NCBI RefSeq assembly: GCF_027943255.1
Contig: NC_072893.1
Location: 62,590,001 to 62,654,000, forward strand
From: Anastrepha obliqua
Taxonomy: Eukaryota > Arthropoda > Insecta > Diptera > Tephritidae
Length of the DNA stretch: 64,000 nt
Direction: 5' to 3'
Part shown: in pieces, positions 45,811 through 56,049 of the stretch
Position numbering within the stretch: the stretch's first letter is position 1
Layout of the letters: each line of letters starts with the position of its first letter
Notes under the pieces: generated by a model
Database searches by the model: none
Seen by the model: the letters and a program-made list of their open reading frames with translations, nothing else
What the model was told of the DNA's origin: nothing
Made by a program: the position numbers and the translations under genes

Positions 45811-45959
45811 TAAAAAATTTATTAAAATGAAATAATCAATATATAAATTACCATACCTTCCCAATAAGTCATTGGACTACAGTTAAGGAACATTCTTCAG
45901 TTTTCAGGTGTTTGGTAAAGATTTTTGTTCAAATTTTGTTGGCAATTTCTAAAATAAAC

Positions 45960-46145
45960 AAAAAAATGGAGGCACCTTCAGTTTTGCTTTTAAGCCCCCT
46001 TCGAAAGGCAGGAAATTTTTATAAGAATATTTTTCAGGACAGAATTGCTCTCGGAAGTTTGCTATTGCCTGGTGAAGGGCGCTCACAGTTAGAAATACTT
46101 TTTCTAATATATCATTTGACGTTTCATGTCTACTTATGGAGTTGG
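45960..46145 (-). mobile_element. degenerate SINE copy
   Basis: Landmarks in order: TGGAGGCACCTTCAG, AGCCCCCTTCGAAAGGCAGG, TTTTTATAAGAATA, AGGACAGAATTGCTCTCGGA, GTTTGCTATTGCCTGGTGAA, GGGCGCTCACAGTTAGAA. Head and tail lost. Confidence 0.65.
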
Positions 46146-46174
46146 TTTTAAACCCGCGTCCTGCGAATTAATAA

Positions 46175-46375
46175 TAGTTTAATGCCGCCTTCGAAAGGCA
46201 AGAGGTTTTCCACGCGCTTTTGCTTTTTGTCGCTTCCAAAATAATGCATTTTTATAAGAAAATAAAAAAAATAGTTTTTGTAAAAAGACTTTTTCAGGCA
46301 GAATTGCACTGCGTAGTCAAGGACAATCACAATTAAAACAAACTTGTTCTATTATTTCTACCTATTTCAACCTAT
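46175..46375 (-). mobile_element. second degenerate SINE copy in tandem
   Basis: GCCGCCTTCGAAAGGCAAGA, TTTTTATAAGAAAA, TTTTTCAGGCAGAATTGCAC and AAGGACAATCACAATTAAAA repeat the order of the copy at 45960-46145, with an extra segment at 46210-46245. Confidence 0.55.
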
Positions 46376-46389
46376 ACAGTGAGTTTCGA

Positions 46390-47310
46390 TCAGGGACCTA
46401 ACAAATTATATAAGCGCAAAAAAAATAGACCAATAAAGAAGGTCGTGGTAAGTAACCCATCATGAATGCATCGCCTTCTCCATGACTACTTGTGGAATTC
46501 TGGCACCCAAAAGCGGAATCTTTGTGTACTAAAAAAACTCCGGAAGTGAAAATAATTTCTCATTGAAAAAGCAATTTTTCGACAAAAAAAAAGTATATCT
46601 TCAACCCGGTGTGTGATTTTAATGTTTTCCGTATTTTAACTTTGTAACCATAAACTAAATTTCGGCCTTAACGCGCATGTTATTCTAATTGTCGAAGTCA
46701 AATAATTCAATACTTTAAATTTCAAACGTTAAGCAGACTTTACAATAGAATGAAAAAATCAAATCAAAGTTATCTGCGAAATGTGTCTTGTTGCTATGAA
46801 TATATCCAAGAATGATAGAGCAAGTTTGCGCCCATCAAAGAGTGCAACACGTCACACTAGTGACGTTTTAAGCAATAAATCTAGTGCTTTTTAATACCCA
46901 GAATGCGAAAGTGAGCTTAGTGTTCGTCTCTTTTTTTTAATTTGAAGCTACCAAAACTAAGTTCAAAAAAAACTATAATTAAAAAAATCTAAAAACTGTC
47001 ACTCTTTGCTTTTGCTGAGAAGATTTCAGTGTTATTGAAAATTAGTTGATTCTTATAAACTTTGATGTTTGAAAGTGTCAATCTCAGTTTTTGCTCATTT
47101 TTTGGATAAATATTGGATCTTCTTCCATCAACTCTTCTTAACATTTAAGACCTTTCATAAATTTAAGAAGCATTTGAATTTAATTATAATTTTATTTATA
47201 ATTTAATTATAAACACCACATTTTCATTAGAAAAGGCTAGACAATTTTCAGGTAGAAAGAACTAAAACTCCGAGGCTTAAGAACAAAAAAAATGCTAAAT
47301 CAAGTCACGA
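46390..47310. other. AT-rich non-coding DNA
   Basis: No gene recognised. Confidence 0.5.
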
Positions 47311-47314
47311 AAAT

Positions 47315-47425
47315 GGTAATCTAGTCACACTGATCGAAAATCAGCTCACATTGTGTAATTCGCTGAGTGCAAAGTAAAGGTACCTTGATAGGCGCCACCT
47401 CATTATTCTCTCCATCGTGAAATAT
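47315..47425. repeat. interspersed repeat shared with 7545-7750
   Basis: AGTCACACTGATCG, TAATTCGCTGAGTGCAAAGT, GGTACC, GATAGGCGCCA and ATTATTCTCTCCATCGTGA recur in the same order at 7556-7743. No coding content. Confidence 0.65.
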
Positions 47426-47524
47426 ATTTACAAAATTTACGACCAAGGGGTCTTGCCTCATGCAAATCAGAGCCTAGAAATGAGTACTTCAAAGTGTCCT
47501 TAAGAACAATAATAAATATAATAA

Positions 47525-47712
47525 TTGTCGCCAAGGTGAAACAAAAACGAAGAGGAAGACCGCATATCCGTTGAAAGGACCAACTGATTCAGGATTTGTC
47601 AGAGCTCGAAATTTCTAACTGCCACTAGCAAGGGCAGGACCGAAACAACTGACGTGCTACTTCGGATGCGGCAAAAACTGGCACGTGGTTGTAGAGCCAC
47701 TTAAGAATAAGA
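47525..47712 (+). mobile_element. RTE-type LINE 3' end
   Basis: The translation gives RRGRPHIR, KDQLIQDLSELEISN, then DRNN.RATSDAAKTGTWL and a stop. It corresponds to the RRGRP..RW.D.....L..L......W...A.DR..WR terminal block of RTE-type proteins. The untranslated end has a 6-bp stem (GTGGTT/AGCCAC, loop GTAG) and a tail AAGAATAAGAATAA, as in the copy at 8783-9243. A SINE tail follows directly. Confidence 0.7.
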
Positions 47713-47715
47713 ATA

Positions 47716-47765
47716 ATTGGCGCTTACACCCGTTGTTGGGTGTAGTCGAGCTCCTCCTCTTATCT
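47716..47765 (-). mobile_element. SINE 3' tail fragment
   Basis: Only the last 45 bases of the SINE: GAGCTCGACTACACCC and GGGTGTAAGCGCCAATT on the minus strand, with the ACACCC/GGGTGT hairpin intact. Confidence 0.7.
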
Positions 47766-47769
47766 AAGT

Positions 47770-49180
47770 TACAAACCTTAGTTACAAAAAATAACTCAAT
47801 TGCATAGAGAAAACGTTTGACAAAAAACTGCTAACCTTGCAATAAAGTAAAATCAGAGGCTAATATCAAACAAGCAAAACAAAAAATTGTATATTAATAA
47901 TAAAACAAAGCACTTACGCGGAACAATTTCATGGCATACTTAAACGCTCAAATAAAATCTAAGTTAGCAACGGCCTCTGCATTTATTAAAGCGAAAGTTT
48001 TTCAAACAGACGTCCGCAAAAACTAAATTATTCTCAAAAGTCCACTTTACAGTCTCCACCTACCAAGGCCTGCTGCCAGCTCAACAGCCAACAGTAAAAT
48101 CTTTTAAATTCATTTTACTTGCATTTCCAACAAGCAGATTAGTAAATAAGTATTTATTCTTCCTTTGTTTAGCTGTGAACGATGTCAACTCTGCCTTTCT
48201 TGCATACTAAACACAAGAAAATCGTTACTGAATTATTACATACACACACATATAAAACGTACTGTTAATGACTGCGGATGTCTGTGCGAGTATAAGTAAA
48301 TGCGGCTACGACTGCTATGACCTGAATATGAATAATTCTTATTTGCATTTAGTATTCACTACATTCTGCTATTGTTTGAAAGAAAGCCACAGCAATTAGA
48401 GCTCCCCTATGCAAAAGATTGATTCTAAAAATAAATATTTCACTTATATATATTTGTAGTTGTTATAAGAAATTCAGAGCTGCAGAAAAGTGCTAAACGA
48501 GAGTTACGTAGAAATGAAAGTGAATTGCAATATCTACAAATGAATATAAAAACGATTAGCCTCAAAAACGTCAGCGTAAACTGTGCTAAGCGCTGCATAA
48601 AACAATTGCAGTATATATTTGTACGTACGTAAGTGCTTGCATTACGGTTAATTTGCTTTAAACTTATACGTTCTATTTACTTTGTTTATTTTACAACTTA
48701 GCATTGCTTAAGAATCCGCTTTCATATGCTGCAGGCACAGAACGGAGACACACTGACCCATATATGGTCTCCTTCACCTCAATACTGCTGTCTGTATGTA
48801 TGTATTATGGGTATGAAAATTACCATTTGTTACGCACAATCACATTTCTATGCGTTTATTCATTAATTTTTATGTTCACGTAAATACCCATCTTATTGTT
48901 CTACTTCTGCCACATGTAGCCAGATAATGCCGCCTTCCTGCTCTGCTTATGCGTATTTGCTTGAGTTTACAACGTAAGTCAAGCGCCTTTGTTTCGCAGC
49001 GATAAAACGTTTATTTAAGTTCTCGTAGAAAAGGAATCACGCACTAAGTGCATAGCTTCGAAACCAGAATACCATGCAGCTGCTTCAGCAATTGCGAATA
49101 ACGCAAATATGAGCTTGTGTGTGTGTATAACTTTTAAGATAGAAAGTACAGGCGTGCATATGAGCTTTTATTGAATGGAA
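47770..49180. other. AT-rich non-coding DNA
   Basis: No gene recognised. Confidence 0.5.
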
Positions 49181-49184
49181 AATT

Positions 49185-49258
49185 TGGAAATCATAGAATT
49201 ATGAAATTGTGAAATCATGAAAATATGAAATGATGAAATGATGCGAGTAGTATCAGTA
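49185..49258. repeat. ATGAAAT-type minisatellite, part 1
   Basis: Irregular units of 7-10 bases around ATGAAAT/GTGAAAT/ATGATGAA. The same texture resumes at 49742 and 51758. Confidence 0.65.
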
Positions 49259-49270
49259 AGAGTATCAGTA

Positions 49271-49741
49271 TTTTATTTTTTGAACCGTTGTTAAAAAATA
49301 AATAAAAAAATGTTGACCATACAAAGTTCGTTCAAAAAGTTGTCAAAGAATGGTCTTCAGATGAATAATGAACACAGATAAAGCCGGCTTTACTAAACCA
49401 ATTCTGATAAAATAAAATTTAAATGACTTTTGATGTCGTTCACGTGTAAACTAGGACTATTCGAAAAAAAATGTTTTGTATTTTTTGTCGGACCTTTAAG
49501 TAAAGAAAGGTTCAAAAAACGGATTCTCATCTTTGAGCGTCCGCCATTTTGTAATTTTTTTTTAAGATCGTATTTCACACCATAACGACATTCATACTGA
49601 ACAAGAACCTTTTTGTATTTTTGATTTCAGATACCTGTGAGTTGCGAAATCCGTGTTGCCAGCCTGGAGGCCAACTTTTTGAACGAACTTTGTATGGACG
49701 AAAACAAATTTTATTTTTTAGCAATGGATCAAAAAATAAAA
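49271..49741. mobile_element. 471-bp MITE with about 70-bp terminal inverted repeats
   Basis: CCATACAAAGTTCGTTCAAA at 49317 is part of a 26-base block (49317-49342) perfectly repeated in inverse at 49672-49697. The inverted similarity extends outward to TTTTATTTTTTGA at 49271 and its complement ending at 49741. TA lies on both sides (49269-49270 and 49742-49743), as for Tc1/mariner-type insertions. The 330-bp core is non-coding. The inner 26 bases are exact, so the ends are well preserved. Confidence 0.88.
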
Positions 49742-49806
49742 TATGAGATTATAAGTTATGAAATTACTAAATGATGAATTTGTAAAATTGATGAAATAAC
49801 GCATCT
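49742..49806. repeat. minisatellite, part 2
   Basis: TATGAGATTATAAGTTATGA, AATGATGAATTTG and TTGATGAAATAA continue the texture of 49185-49258, interrupted by the MITE. Confidence 0.6.
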
Positions 49807-49810
49807 GTGA

Positions 49811-51060
49811 CATTAGGTTAGGTTAGTATGGTTGCTCAAGGAATGAGCACATTTGGACGAAGAAAAAATGGATTCGCCTTTGTGAGGGCGGTGAGGTGAA
49901 AGAGAAAGACCGATGGGATACAAGGAGAGGGCAGAAAGAGGTGGTGCTAGGATGGTTAGGAGCGTGTGGACTACGAACGATGACTATGCTGCGTTTGCGT
50001 CAACCGCTTTGTGCTGTTGACGAAATTCATCAGATTTTAAATGTCAGCGCCAGCTATATCAGCAGGCATAGCAAAAAATAAAGAGCCAAGATGCCTGGAT
50101 CTTAGCCCCGCCAGAGCAGGGCAGCTAAGGAGAAGGTGCTGAGATGATTCCAAAAAGGACTCGAGGTGATTCCAAGTCTCACAGCATGCATTCCTCGCGC
50201 ACAGAGAGAATGTGAGAGAACCCACTAGATTAGAGAGCCGATATTTTGTCAGCCTCAGAAGCTCGCCCGAGCGCCTCCGGTCCACACGTGGCCAGAAGGA
50301 TTACGCGACCATATAAGCAGCAGACCGCAGGTAGTCAGGAGGATCTCAATTCTCTCCCTTCGCGGGGAAATCACCTCACATGTCCCTTGACTGGCCAGCT
50401 CATCCGCTTCACAGTTTCCCGCAATGTCGCTGTGACCAGGAACCTATATAAGACTTATGTCAAAGAATTCGGACGCAGTCGAAAGTGAGCCCAAGCATTC
50501 CTGGACGAGTTTTGAATGCACCGTCACTGACTCGAGGGCCCTTATTATCGCTTGACTGTCGGAGTAAATATTTACTTTCTTGACTGTAACTATGCATGTG
50601 AGCAGCCAATCAGCTGCCTCCTTGATTGCGGTTACCTCTGCCTGGAGCACACTGCAGTGGTCCGGTAACCTGAATTTGAGTTTGATGGGGAGCTCCTCGA
50701 GACTCCTCCGCCAACCTTTCCTTCCAACTTCGATCCATCCGTGAACAAGTTCACCAGGCCCTGCCCCCCCGTCCACTCTCCCCTTGACTGAATATGAGTG
50801 AAGAAGGTTCCGGTTGGACTAAACGAGGGTATACACTGATCCTTTGACAGAGGGATGAACTCGAAGTTTCTAAGGATGCTAGAGTACCCATAAGTGAGGT
50901 TGAGCTTATAGCCCGAGCCCCTCAGTCTGATTGCGGTACGTGTAGCAGCATTTCTGCCTGCGATGTCTACGGGCACCACATTTAACATTGCGTTGAGCGC
51001 CAGATTAGGACTCGTTCGAAGCGAAACTTTTGTAGCTAAGTAGATTTGCATTTAAACACA
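49811..51060 (-). mobile_element. RNase H-bearing LINE, 3' part, TTAGG-like end
   Basis: On the minus strand the first frame (51051-50640) holds the end of the thumb (LALNAMLNVVPVDIAGRNAA, ATRTAIRLRG) and VNLFTDGSKLEGKVGGGVS, the RNase H start. A shifted frame (50776-50444) gives LPDHCSVLQAEVTAIKEAAD (Glu), VNIYSDSQAIIRALESVTVH (second Asp). The His block is broken. A third frame to 50037 gives LLRLTKYRLSNLVGSLTFSL, CARNACCETWNHLES and LLLSCPALAGLRSRHLG. The 3' end at 49811 reads CTAACCTAACCTAATG. It is 5'-truncated with at least two frameshifts. Confidence 0.85.
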
Positions 51061-51079
51061 TCCTTTACTCAGGGAAGGC

Positions 51080-51757
51080 CTGCTAGCCCTAAATAAAAGT
51101 GTCCTCACCACACGATATAAACATATATTCAGATAGCCAACCGGCTGTGAAAGCTTTAAACTCGCCTAATATTAACTCAAAGACAGTAAAAGAACGTATC
51201 GACGTTTTGCCAGAACCATCACAGTACTTTGTAATAAACCTGCTCTGGGTGCCGGGTCATAGAGACATAGAAGGCAACTACAAAGCAGATGAACTAAACT
51301 AAACCAACAGGCTATGGTCTCAGTCCCTGGCCTGTGCAACTAGTAGAATGACGTGGCCGGAATGGAATATGGGCCGCACAAACCGACTGTTGAAACTAAA
51401 CGGAAAAATATGAGAAATCTTCTCGGTGTCCTAACCGGGCATTGTTTGATTGATAGGCATGCCAGTAGACTGGGAGCGCCCTATAACGGCAATTGCAGAA
51501 GCTGTAACGACATTGCAGAAGAAGATACTATAGAACACTTTCTATACGGTTGCATGTCTCTGGATAGAAGAAGGTTCAACATTTTAGGAGAAAGTTTCCT
51601 GAGTACCTTGGCAGAAGTAGCAAATGTAAAAATAACAAGTCTTGTTAGATTTATTAAAGTTACAGGTTGGACAGTCCTGGTGGTATCACAATGGGCCTAT
51701 AACAGGCCAAGGTGGGTCAACCAACAACCACTATACCTACCTACCTACTTAAATTAG
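51080..51757 (+). mobile_element. second LINE, opposite strand: RNase H and C-terminus
   Basis: The plus strand reads INIYSDSQPAVKALNSPNIN, VINLLWVPGHRDIEGNYKAD (second Asp, His and last Asp blocks of RNase H), a stop, then LLGVLTGHCLIDRHASRLGA, GNCRSCNDIAEEDTIEHFLY, GCMSLDRRRFNILGESFL and LVRFIKVTGWT. The C..C...HFLYGC knuckle is complete. The 3' end has CTAC repeats (51735-51750). It differs in sequence from the adjacent minus-strand LINE, with which it lies head to head. Confidence 0.85.
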
Positions 51758-51835
51758 AGAAAATTATGAAATAATGAGCTTATATACAATAGATTATATT
51801 ATGAAATTATCAAAATATAAAAATATAACCATGAG
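51758..51835. repeat. minisatellite, part 3
   Basis: AAATTATGAAATAATGAGC, ATATTATGAAATTATCAAAA continue the ATGAAAT-type texture. Confidence 0.55.
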
Positions 51836-51839
51836 AAGG

Positions 51840-52183
51840 CATAAGTCAATGAAATCAAAATGTTATAAAGCCAATCAGTTAAAAGAGGATTTTGCTTCAT
51901 AAAACTTAAAACAGCGCTATTTTAGAATTTTAATTTTGGGACATTTTGTAAAAAATTGCATATCCATATTCAGCGACACCAGAAAGCTAGAAAGTTTCAA
52001 GTAAGTATTATGATATTTAAAAAAGGCAGACGCCGTATTGTATCCACCACGTTGTATTTTAAGTACTTCTCGTTCCACCTATATAAACATTTCGCATACA
52101 TTAGCTGTTCTGAAAATAGAAAATAGGTCTTAAAAAAGAAAGATAAAATAAATAAAAACATTCTTCAATTATTTATAAGTATA
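51840..52183. other. AT-rich non-coding DNA
   Basis: Nothing recognised. Confidence 0.5.
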
Positions 52184-52185
52184 TA

Positions 52186-52934
52186 AAGGGTGGTTAAATT
52201 TCAAGGGCCGATGTTGACTGTGAATCACTCCCAAAATGTCAGCTTTTTTCTGCATTTCATTTGACATTTTTCAATTTCAGACTAACGTAATTCTAACCAT
52301 TGAAAGATATACAATCAAGCAACGCGTTAAAGTTATTCAGGCTTATTAGGAAAACGGGCGTTCAAATCAAAATGCATATCGTGCACTTCATGATTTTTTC
52401 GGTCAATTTAATCGTCCACAGTGGATTCGTCAATAAGCAAAATTGCCGCATTTGGGCGAATGATAATCCAAGAGTGATTGCCGAAAAACCAATGCACCCA
52501 CAAAGAGTGACTGTTTGGTGCGGTTTATGGGCCGGCGGCATCATTGGGCCGTATTTTTTCCATAATGAGGCCGGTCAGGCAGTTACTGTGAATAGTGTTC
52601 GCTATCGTGGGATGATAACGAACTTTTTATGGCCCGAATTGGAAGATATGGATGTGGACGATATGTGGTTTTAACAGGACGGTGCCACTTGTCACACAGC
52701 TAACGAAACAATGGCGCTTTTCCGAGAAAATGATTATGCCTCAGCGTCATCGAGAATTTGGACCATCGGATGGAGGTGTGCCGCCGAGGCTGCGGCAGTC
52801 AGTTGAACTATATTTTGTTACATGCGTTATTGAGCCAAACCAATATTATCACAATAAAAAAAATGACAATAATTTCCTAAAAAAATTGTATTTTATTCAA
52901 AATCAGCACCGGCCCTTGAAACTTAACCACCCTT
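52186..52934 (+). mobile_element. internally deleted DD41D mariner with both ends
   Basis: Terminal repeats of about 32 bp with three mismatches: AAGGGTGGTTAAATTTCAAG at 52186 and, in reverse from 52934, AAGGGTGGTTAAGTTTCAAG. TA flanks both ends (52184-52185, 52935-52936). The coding part begins near 52300 (IERYTIKQRVKVIQAY), passes a stop, and reaches RALHDFFGQFNRP. About 110 residues are then missing, and it resumes at SGFVNKQNCRIWANDNPRVI, MHPQRVTVWCGLWAGGIIGP, LWPELEDMDVDDMWF, a stop in place of Gln, QDGATCHTANETMALF. The third catalytic block and C-terminus are replaced or deleted. Total 749 bp. Confidence 0.9.
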
Positions 52935-52939
52935 TATAT

Positions 52940-54185
52940 ATATATTTTGATATTTTTTATTTTTATTTTAGTTACGGCAGGAAAACTCGAATTTGTGAAA
53001 ACTGCATTTTTGTGAAGGTGTGAAGCAAAAAAAAATCAGTTTTTACAATAAACTATTTCAATTTCCTATGTTGAAACTTTTTTTAAAACTTAAGCTTTTT
53101 AAACCTGGTTTCAGCATGTTTTTAGTTCAAGGGAAATAGAGACTGCAATATTCAGAAAGAAAAATCGCTTTCAAATGTTGGCTTAACTTTCTTTTAGTTC
53201 TGCCATTCAGTCAAAAAAAATTAAAAGTGTATAAAACGCGCTTCAAATTCTGCCAAACAGTCAAACATCTTGGCGACTCGTTGTGCTCAATGTTACGTTG
53301 TCGGAAATACTCTACTGAGTCTCTTTAATTTTTAGTATTTATTTTCTGATACTCAAAGCATAGATTTAAGCAAGAAACTGAAACCAGTTCTTGGATCATT
53401 TAAAAGATGACCGCGAAAGCTGTGGAATAAATGGAACTCATAAATGAAATGAGGTTTATTAAGTAAGTAAATGTAAAATTTTTTGAATTGAAAATTTCAA
53501 TTATATGCATAATGACCTTTAACTGCTTTATACAATTACTATGATTCCTATTAGAACCGCTAAATGGTATTACAGCACTTTTTTACAAGGCACACTCTTT
53601 ACCAGTAACTACCGTGGGGTCCAATAACATTATACTGCACGATTTAACTTTGAAAATCAACATTTGCAGCAACGTTTATTTTTACCCTTTCAGTTAAGTA
53701 ATAGTTGTTGTATTTTATTTTATGGTATATGTATCAGCTAGAAACAAACAGGCACCTTTCAATGCTTCACCTTTCCCTGAAGTATGAAAGTGTATTACTA
53801 CGTTTGTGTATATACCTTTTTATTTAAGGAAATACTCGCATACCTTTATAACCGTTTTATTTCAATATATTTCAGCGTTTCGTATGGGATATTTTCCAGG
53901 CATGCAGCACTTAAAATATATAAACAGTTTATTTTTAAGCATCAGGAGAGCTTTGTACATGGTAATCTTTGTCATAGAATTATCTTTGTCAAGACATTTC
54001 TACCTCATCTGCACTGTTGAATCAATATTGTACCTCACAATATTGTACCGCCTCACTAGCGGGCAGTGCGTATACGTAACAATAAAGTGTTGGTCAAGGC
54101 TAACTCATGCAATGCCACATACACTTAGAAAATCAAAAAAATGCATTTGGTGTCCGACCTGAAAGGTGAAATTAGCTACGCTACA
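52940..54185. other. AT-rich non-coding DNA
   Basis: No gene recognised. The 118-codon frame at 53806-54162 is low in complexity and has no family resemblance. Confidence 0.5.
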
Positions 54186-54189
54186 GATT

Positions 54190-54365
54190 TATTTGGCATT
54201 TATTAAGAATCCAGAGCCACTTTAAAAAACCGAGTCTTTTTCTGCCACGAAAAAGCTCCTCATAAAAAACCTTTGCCGTGCCAAAGCGGCATAAAACTTT
54301 AGGTCATTGAAGTTTTGGAAAATTACATTCAAATAGGGGAGGGAGCTCAGGCATACCACTCATAA
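54190..54365 (+). mobile_element. SINE copy, opposite orientation, head lost
   Basis: This is the only copy on the plus strand: TCTGCCACGAAAAAGCTCCT, CATAAAAAACC, TTTGCCG, and near the 3' end GGGAGGGAGCTCAGGCATAC and GTGTACGCGTGAAT. The head and most of the mid block are diverged or deleted. Confidence 0.65.
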
Positions 54366-54369
54366 AAGT

Positions 54370-56045
54370 GTACGCGTGAATGATATCATATATATGTATG
54401 TTTTACACACAATTAATCACCCTATCGGCGAATTATAAGTTTAGAAAATGGTGTCGTACGTGAATCATTTTTGAGGCTTGTGAACTAAGCAGTTACAGTT
54501 TATAAGCAGACAAACAATAGAGGGCAGAGGTGAATTTCTCTACCTGAAGATCTTTTTTTTTTTTATTTAGTAAAAAAGTAATTTAAAAACCAAATTGGAT
54601 ATACTCAAAATTTTGATTGCTGCAGCAGTTGATAACATATAATTTGTCATTTAAATATAATTTGAGGAGCAAAGTAGCCTTGTTAAAGTAATAAACAAAA
54701 AAGATAAAATTCAATAAGCAAAGTTTTTGCTTGGCCTCCAAATACTTAGGTTTTTGTTTTTTTTTTTTTTGATGCCGCAAACTTACTTATACTTTACCAA
54801 AATTTTTATACTGACGTGAACAATATGCTTGGCCATTCCATGACAATTATTTTTGGTTTTGTATGACCGCAACACATATCCTCTCAGACCCGGAGCAATA
54901 ACTTGCGAAAATTAATGCGCTACTGCATATTCATGACATTAGCTTAGCACTACACGATTCACATACCTACTACATACTATTTATATTTGCACAGATAAGC
55001 TAGTACTTGTATGTGAGCGAAATAATAAATGTACAGCCAGGCGTATTCTCTTATTTTTCAACTGACTTTGGCACAAATTTGCCAAGCAAATTTTATACTT
55101 TTAAGAATTCATACCAAAGATTATAAAACTTGTGGTTTTCACCCATACACACACATATACGCATAAACTTATTCAAGCTAAGAGAAACATCAACATCTGA
55201 GGAAGATAAAGACAAAATACAAATTTATGATTGCGCTCGCAGCCAAAAAGTGTGTTGAGTGAACATAAAGTGCGCACATCACATTTTATCTGCTAATAAA
55301 AATTTAAACACGAACCACAACCACAAACTTATACCCAAAAAGAGCAAAAGACGCCAAAGTAAAACGATAAAGAAATAAAGGAAAACCAACAAGCTAACCG
55401 CAAAGCAGTTCAAATATAATACTCGTAGATGGTGAAGGAAAATATCGAACAAAAACTAAGAAAAGCAGTTATGAAGTGTCAAGGAAGGACATTCATTGAA
55501 GGCGTTGGGCTAGAATGAAGCCAGACAGGACGAGTGGCATAACAACTGGTGACTAACTACTATGGTAGCAGGAATGGGAAAGAAATCTCAGTAAAAATTT
55601 GAAAACCTTTAGTTGTTATTACAAGAGCGGATTATGAACGGCATGAGTTATTGGTTTTCCAAACAGCGCGCGATGGGCAAACAAAGGGTATTTCAAAGAC
55701 GCTCATAGATGTTGTTTTAAAATAGGGAATTTAAGAAAAATTTAAGCAAAATTAGGGTCTTTCGGGTTACACTTTTTTTATTGAAAATTCGCATTTTAAG
55801 AATTATATGCGAAAAATCATTTAAATGTCTACAGGCAAAACCCAATGAACAGTCAATTCATGAATATACTTGCTGAGAAAGGCGACATATCAATGGTGAA
55901 GTTTGTTGATCAACACTTTGCGCTACAGCAGCAATACTAATGTTTTTTTTATTTATTCATTCAGTAAATCTAGATGTTTTATTGAATATTCTTTTACGAT
56001 TTTAGCGATATAACTGGTGATTTTTTAGCTACTATCTTTTTAAAC
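54370..56045. other. AT-rich non-coding DNA
   Basis: No gene recognised. Confidence 0.5.
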
Positions 56046-56049
56046 AGTT

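Noticed and set aside
53784..54162. 118-codon open frame
   Set aside because: It starts at an AT-rich context, is hydrophobic and low in complexity, and overlaps another open frame of the same strand. No family or splice evidence.
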